Positions 60,195 through 64,000 of a stretch of 64,000 bases of DNA are shown here, one piece after another; within the stretch, counting starts at the first letter, position 1, and every line of letters starts with the position of its first letter. The stretch lies in contig NZ_SDPW01000001.1 in the NCBI RefSeq assembly GCF_004135645.1, forward strand, positions 1,798,001-1,862,000, written 5' to 3'. The position numbers and the translations under genes were made by a program. The notes beneath the pieces were generated by a model. The model had not been told where the DNA came from. It worked only from the letters and a program-made list of their open reading frames with translations, and did not search any database. Source of the DNA: Senegalimassilia faecalis (lineage in GTDB: Bacteria > Actinomycetota > Coriobacteriia > Coriobacteriales > Eggerthellaceae).

Positions 60195-61634
60195 ATGGAT
60201 TACATTGAGGTTTTGAACAACATCGACGCCGCCGTTTGGGGTCCGCCGATGATCATCCTGCTTTTGGGCTGCCACATCTACACCACCATCCGCACGCGCG
60301 GCATCCAGCGCAAGCTGCCGCTGGCGCTGAAGCTTTCGGTCACGAAGGACAACGGCGCGCAAGGCGACGTCAGCAACTTCGGAGCCATGGCAACATCCTT
60401 GGCGTCTACGCTGGGCACCGGCTCCATCGTGGGCGTGGCCACGGCCGTGCTTTCCGGCGGCCCGGGCGCGGTGCTGTGGATGTGGCTGACGGGTATCCTG
60501 GGCATGGCCACGAAGTATACGGAAGTGTACGCGGCCATGAAATACCGCGTGAAGGACCGCCAAGGTCACATGATGGGCGGCGCCATGCACGTGTGGGAGC
60601 AGCGCTACAAGCGCCCCGACGGTACCGTGCCGTGGTGGGCGAAGTTCATGGCCATCTGGTTCGCCGTCATGGCGTGCCTCACCATCTTCGGAGTCGGATC
60701 GGCCGTGCAGACCAGCGCCATCACCTCGGTTGCGCAGGCGAACTTCGGCGTGGAGCCTTGGATCGTCGCCGCAATCGTGTGCGGTAGCGGCCTGCTCATC
60801 ATCATGGGCGGCTTGGGAACCATCTCCAACATCTGCGAGAAGCTCGTGCCCATCATGGGCGTTGCGTACATCTTGGGCTGCGCCTATATCCTCGTTTGCA
60901 ATTGGGCGTTCATCGGCGAGTCGTTCATGTTGATCTTCGAATGCGCCTTCACCCCTCGCGCGGCTTTCGGCGGCGCGGTGGGCAGCGGCATCATCGTGGC
61001 GCTGCAGTTCGGCTGCGCGCGCGGCCTGTTCTCCAACGAGGCTGGCCTGGGCACGGCCCCGCTCATCAGCGCCGCCGCCGAGTCGAAAAACCCTGCGCGC
61101 CAGGCGCTCGTGTCCATGACCGGCCCGTTTTGGTGCACGGTGGTCATCTGCTTCGTGACCGCCTTGGTTATCGTCTCGTCGCTGTGCGCCCACCCCACGC
61201 TCATCCAGGATGCCGGCGTCACCAACGGCGCCACGCTCGCCAACGCCGTGTTCGCCACCATCCCCTACGTGGGCGCGCCCATCCTCATGCTGGGCATCCT
61301 GTGCTTCGCCTATTCCACCATCATCGGCTGGAGCTACTACGGCGAGCGCGTCACCCTGTACCTGTTCGGCCGCCGCTGGGTGCCGCTTTACCTGGGATTT
61401 TATATCTGCATGGGCTTTTTGGGCGGCGTGGGCGTCGGCGACGTGGCCTGGACGGCCACCGACATCGCCAACGCGCTGATGGCGCTGCCGAACATCCTCA
61501 TGGTGCTCCTGTGCGCCGGCATGGTGGGCAAGGAAACGAAGCACTACGTCTACGACGGCAACATCGACGAAGAACTGCGCGAAGAAATTCACGAGCTGCC
61601 CGAGAAAAGCGTGTTCCTGCGCAAGAAGGCATAG
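60195..61634 (+). CDS. Sodium:alanine/glycine symporter (AGCS family)
   Basis: The 479-residue product has about eleven helices and AGCS motifs: SNFGAMATSLASTLGTGSIVGVATA, GPGAVLWMWLTGILGMATKY, and GLFSNEAGLGTAPLISAAAE, the last being the family signature. It would take up alanine, glycine or a related amino acid with sodium. The chosen ATG has GAGG 8 bases upstream. The C-terminal tail is charged and cytosolic. The gene stands alone downstream of the inverted-repeat elements. Confidence 0.92.
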   Translation: MDYIEVLNNIDAAVWGPPMIILLLGCHIYTTIRTRGIQRKLPLALKLSVTKDNGAQGDVSNFGAMATSLASTLGTGSIVGVATAVLSGGPGAVLWMWLTGILGMATKYTEVYAAMKYRVKDRQGHMMGGAMHVWEQRYKRPDGTVPWWAKFMAIWFAVMACLTIFGVGSAVQTSAITSVAQANFGVEPWIVAAIVCGSGLLIIMGGLGTISNICEKLVPIMGVAYILGCAYILVCNWAFIGESFMLIFECAFTPRAAFGGAVGSGIIVALQFGCARGLFSNEAGLGTAPLISAAAESKNPARQALVSMTGPFWCTVVICFVTALVIVSSLCAHPTLIQDAGVTNGATLANAVFATIPYVGAPILMLGILCFAYSTIIGWSYYGERVTLYLFGRRWVPLYLGFYICMGFLGGVGVGDVAWTATDIANALMALPNILMVLLCAGMVGKETKHYVYDGNIDEELREEIHELPEKSVFLRKKA

Positions 61635-61755
61635 CCGCGCAGCGGTGCTGGCGAGTGTTTGTCACCTGCGTGTAAATTGGCCGGGTGTCGCACTGCGCGG
61701 GGTCAGTTGGTGGTACCTTTTTGACGTTTTCCTGGTTTTTTCGAGAGAGGTGGAA

Positions 61756-63285
61756 ATGGAAGAGGAAAAGCGCGACGCGGCAGCGCCGGCTTGCGAAGGT
61801 GGGTCGGCGCCCGCCCCCAAGGGCGCGTCGGAGCCCCAAAGCAAGCCCGCTACTGCAACCGAGGGGGGCGCGCCCGGCACGGTGAAATCGCTTGGCGTCT
61901 TCTCGTTCGAAGGCGATATGCCCTTGTCCCAGGCGGTGCCGCTGGGCTTGCAGCACGTCCTGGCCATGTTCGTGGGCAACTTGACGCCGCTGCTCATCGT
62001 GACGGGCGCATGTGGCCTGGCCGGCGCCGAGTTCGCCGACGTGCAGCTGTCGCTGCTGCAGAACGCCATGTGGATTGCCGGCGTGGTCACTCTGGTGCAG
62101 CTGTTCGGCATCGGCCCTGTTGGCGGTCGCGTGCCCATCATCATGGGCACGTCGTCGGGCTTCATCGGCGTGTTCAACTCCGTGGCCGCATCGATGGGCG
62201 GCGGCCTGGTGGCGTACGGCGCCATCATGGGCGCGTCGCTGATCGGCGGCCTGTTCGAGGCGGTCATCGGCTTTTTCATGCGCCCGCTTCTGCGGTTTTT
62301 CCCGCCGGTGGTCACGGGTACCGTGGTGCTGTCGATCGGCCTGAGCCTTATCAGCGTGGGTGTGAACGCGTTCGGCGGCGGCAACACCGCCGTTGACTTC
62401 GGCTCGGCCGAGAACCTGTGCCTGGCGCTGGTGGTGCTGGTGGTCATCCTGGCCGTAAAGCACGCGACGAAGGGCTTTCTGAGCGCATCGTCCATTCTGG
62501 TCGGCATCATCGTCGGCTACGTGCTGGCCGCCATCATGGGCCTGGTGCTTCCCACCACCGGCATTGGCCCCGACGGCGCCGAATACACGAAGGCATGGGT
62601 ACTGAACTGGGATAAGGTTGCCGCGGCGTCGTGGTTCGCCATTCCCAATCTTATGCCTGTGGCACCCGTGTTCGACATGCGCGCCATCGCGCCGGTGCTG
62701 GTGATGTTCATCGTCACCGCCGTGGAGACCATCGGCGACATCTCCGGCGTCACGCAAGGCGGCATGGACCGCCCGCCGTCGAACAAGGAGCTGTCGGGCG
62801 GCGTGGTGTGCGACGGCCTGGGCTCAACGTTTGCCGCTGCGTTCGGCGTGCTGCCGAACACGTCGTTCAGCCAGAACGTCGGCCTGGTGACCATGACGAA
62901 GATGGTCAACCGCAAGGCCCTGGCGTGCGGCGCCATCTTCCTGATTTTGTGCGGCCTGTGCCCGAAGCTGGGCGCGCTGATTTCGATCATGCCGCAGTCG
63001 GTGCTGGGCGGCGCGGCCGTTATCATGTTCGCGTCCATCGTGGTCAGCGGCATCCAGCTGATCACGCGCGAGCCTTTGACCCCGCGCAACCTGAGCATCG
63101 TGTCCGTGGCGCTGGGCCTGGGCTACGGCATCGGCGCGAACCCCGCCATCCTGGCCGGCGCGCCCGAGATGGTCAGCCTCATCTTCGGCGGCTCGGGCAT
63201 CGTGGCCGCCGCCGCGGTGGGCGTCATCCTGAACATCGTGCTGCCCAAGGACGAGAAAACGTTCCAAAAAGACGCCAGCATCTAG
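61756..63285 (+). CDS. NCS2 (uracil/xanthine) permease
   Basis: The 509-residue product belongs to the nucleobase:cation symporter 2 family. After a Glu/Ala/Pro-rich cytosolic N-terminus of about 50 residues come about fourteen helices. Motifs include PLGLQHVLAMFVGNLTPLLI, RVPIIMGTSSGFIGVF, FFPPVVTGTVVLSIGLSL and TAVETIGDISGVTQGG with the substrate-binding Glu, then GVLPNTSFSQNVGL. Members carry xanthine, uric acid or uracil. The form with QNVG resembles the xanthine/urate side, which fits the XdhC- and MobA-like genes in this window. AGAGAGG lies upstream. Confidence 0.9.
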   Translation: MEEEKRDAAAPACEGGSAPAPKGASEPQSKPATATEGGAPGTVKSLGVFSFEGDMPLSQAVPLGLQHVLAMFVGNLTPLLIVTGACGLAGAEFADVQLSLLQNAMWIAGVVTLVQLFGIGPVGGRVPIIMGTSSGFIGVFNSVAASMGGGLVAYGAIMGASLIGGLFEAVIGFFMRPLLRFFPPVVTGTVVLSIGLSLISVGVNAFGGGNTAVDFGSAENLCLALVVLVVILAVKHATKGFLSASSILVGIIVGYVLAAIMGLVLPTTGIGPDGAEYTKAWVLNWDKVAAASWFAIPNLMPVAPVFDMRAIAPVLVMFIVTAVETIGDISGVTQGGMDRPPSNKELSGGVVCDGLGSTFAAAFGVLPNTSFSQNVGLVTMTKMVNRKALACGAIFLILCGLCPKLGALISIMPQSVLGGAAVIMFASIVVSGIQLITREPLTPRNLSIVSVALGLGYGIGANPAILAGAPEMVSLIFGGSGIVAAAAVGVILNIVLPKDEKTFQKDASI

Positions 63286-63313
63286 TCGGTGCACGTGCGC
63301 GAAGAGTGCGGTG

Positions 63314-63353
63314 AATGCCCCCGCAAGGTTTATGGCCTTGCGGGGGCATTTTG
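63314..63353 (+). terminator. Rho-independent terminator after NCS2 permease
   Basis: A perfect 15-bp stem, AATGCCCCCGCAAGG (63314-63328) and its complement (63336-63350), with a 7-base loop and TTTT. It separates two converging genes. Confidence 0.9.
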
Positions 63354-63953
63354 CTATCTGGCGATGTGATCCTGCAGTTTTCGCAGGTCGTCGGTGGTGT
63401 CTATGTCGAAGAGCTCCCAGGGGCTTGCTGCTTCCACGGTTCGTACGCGCTCGGGGTGGGCTTTCGCTACGTAGCCGCCGCCTTTGCCTGGCGGCAGGTG
63501 GCGTAGCTCGTCGAAGGCCCAGGTGGGGAACAGCACGGGCGCGCCGGGCTGCCCGCGAAAGCTTGCACGCCAGATGCAGCCGGGGTCGCGCTCGGCGGCG
63601 GCAAGCAGCGCGTCGATGGTGCGCGCCGCAACAAGCGGTTGGTCGCCCTGGAAGAACGTGACGGTATCGCAGCAGGTCAGCGCGTCCATGCCCAGCGCCA
63701 CGGCCTCGTTGCGCAGCGGCAGGTCGTGCACAACGGCCCGCGCACTGGCCTTGCGCGCCAGCTGCGCCACGTCGGCGTGACGCGTCACCACCGCGCGCTC
63801 GGCGAAGTGCCCCTCGGTGGCTCGCAGCACGTGTTCTACCAGCGGCATGCCTGCAAGGTTCGCCATCAGCTTGTTGCCGCCGAAGCGCGTGCCCGACCCC
63901 GACGCCATGATGATGCATGCGTGCGAAAGCGGCTTGTCGGTAGGCGAGGTCAT
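63354..63953 (-). CDS. MobA-like nucleotidyltransferase (MocA type)
   Basis: The 199-residue product has the nucleotidyltransferase signature HACIIMASGSGTRFGGNKLM at the N-terminus, then FFQGDQPLV with the metal-binding Asp, and FRGQPGAPVLFP. These match MocA/MobA-like enzymes; MocA transfers CMP to molybdopterin for xanthine dehydrogenase-type enzymes. It ends FDIDTTDDLRKLQ. AAAGG lies upstream of the ATG. An XdhC-family gene lies at 37267 and a purine-type permease lies next to it, so a role in molybdenum hydroxylase maturation is likely. Other MobA-like NTP transferase roles are possible. Confidence 0.8.
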   Translation of the reverse strand: MTSPTDKPLSHACIIMASGSGTRFGGNKLMANLAGMPLVEHVLRATEGHFAERAVVTRHADVAQLARKASARAVVHDLPLRNEAVALGMDALTCCDTVTFFQGDQPLVAARTIDALLAAAERDPGCIWRASFRGQPGAPVLFPTWAFDELRHLPPGKGGGYVAKAHPERVRTVEAASPWELFDIDTTDDLRKLQDHIAR

Positions 63954-64000
63954 CGGTGTGCCTTTGCAGATTCGATGGTTGCAGGGTGGCGAAAGCGCCG

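Overview
The window is high-G+C bacterial chromosome with dense, short-spaced genes. It most likely comes from an actinobacterium of the class Coriobacteriia, probably family Eggerthellaceae. The main reasons are a Tat-exported molybdopterin oxidoreductase operon beside a multi-transmembrane LuxR-type regulator (a hallmark arrangement of Eggerthella and its relatives), the actinobacterial style of RpoB/RpoC, and several genes starting at GTG. The placement is an inference; no rRNA or tRNA gene was recognised.

Layout. 1-1781: YfhO-family membrane protein, cut by the left edge. 2056-10146: rpoB-rpoC with a clear promoter and terminator. 10406-15507: hisE, glmM, a wall glucosaminidase and cysE. 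15509-19444: polyphosphate kinase ppk1 and a Ppx/GppA phosphatase. 19763-29750: a giant surface protein (LRRs, InlB-type B repeats, Ig-like and MBG-like domains, Pro-rich stalk, sorting signal), split by an apparent +1 frameshift near 23524. 29907-33026: a two-domain PPK2, a 36-residue membrane protein and a class B sortase. 33023-41599: purine genes purF, purM, purN and purH, with two unrelated inserts: an AT-rich DUF3800 gene behind a structured RNA, and an XdhC-family gene. 41824-46695: a J-domain membrane protein, an ATP-grasp/flippase-like pair and two hotdog thioesterases. 46838-53663: molybdoenzyme operon (catalytic, Fe-S and membrane subunits) and its divergent LuxR regulator. 53744-54889: repeats bracketing a Phd/ParE toxin-antitoxin pair. 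54973-59593: MFS transporter, queH, a HAD hydrolase and tgt. 59594-60194: two adjacent inverted-repeat elements. 60195-63953: AGCS symporter, NCS2 permease and a MobA-like nucleotidyltransferase.

Functional links. Three genes (ppk1, ppx, PPK2) make and use polyphosphate. Four purine synthesis genes sit with a purine/pyrimidine-type permease and two molybdenum-hydroxylase accessory genes (XdhC-like and MobA-like). queH and tgt both serve queuosine tRNA modification. The surface protein and the sortase may work together on the cell wall.

Most interesting for follow-up: the DUF3800 locus, which has its own promoter, a structured and terminated RNA, and a Shine-Dalgarno sequence complementary to an upstream segment; the paired inverted-repeat elements after tgt; the alpha-CTD-like helix-hairpin-helix domain at the end of RpoC; and the orphan molybdoenzyme.
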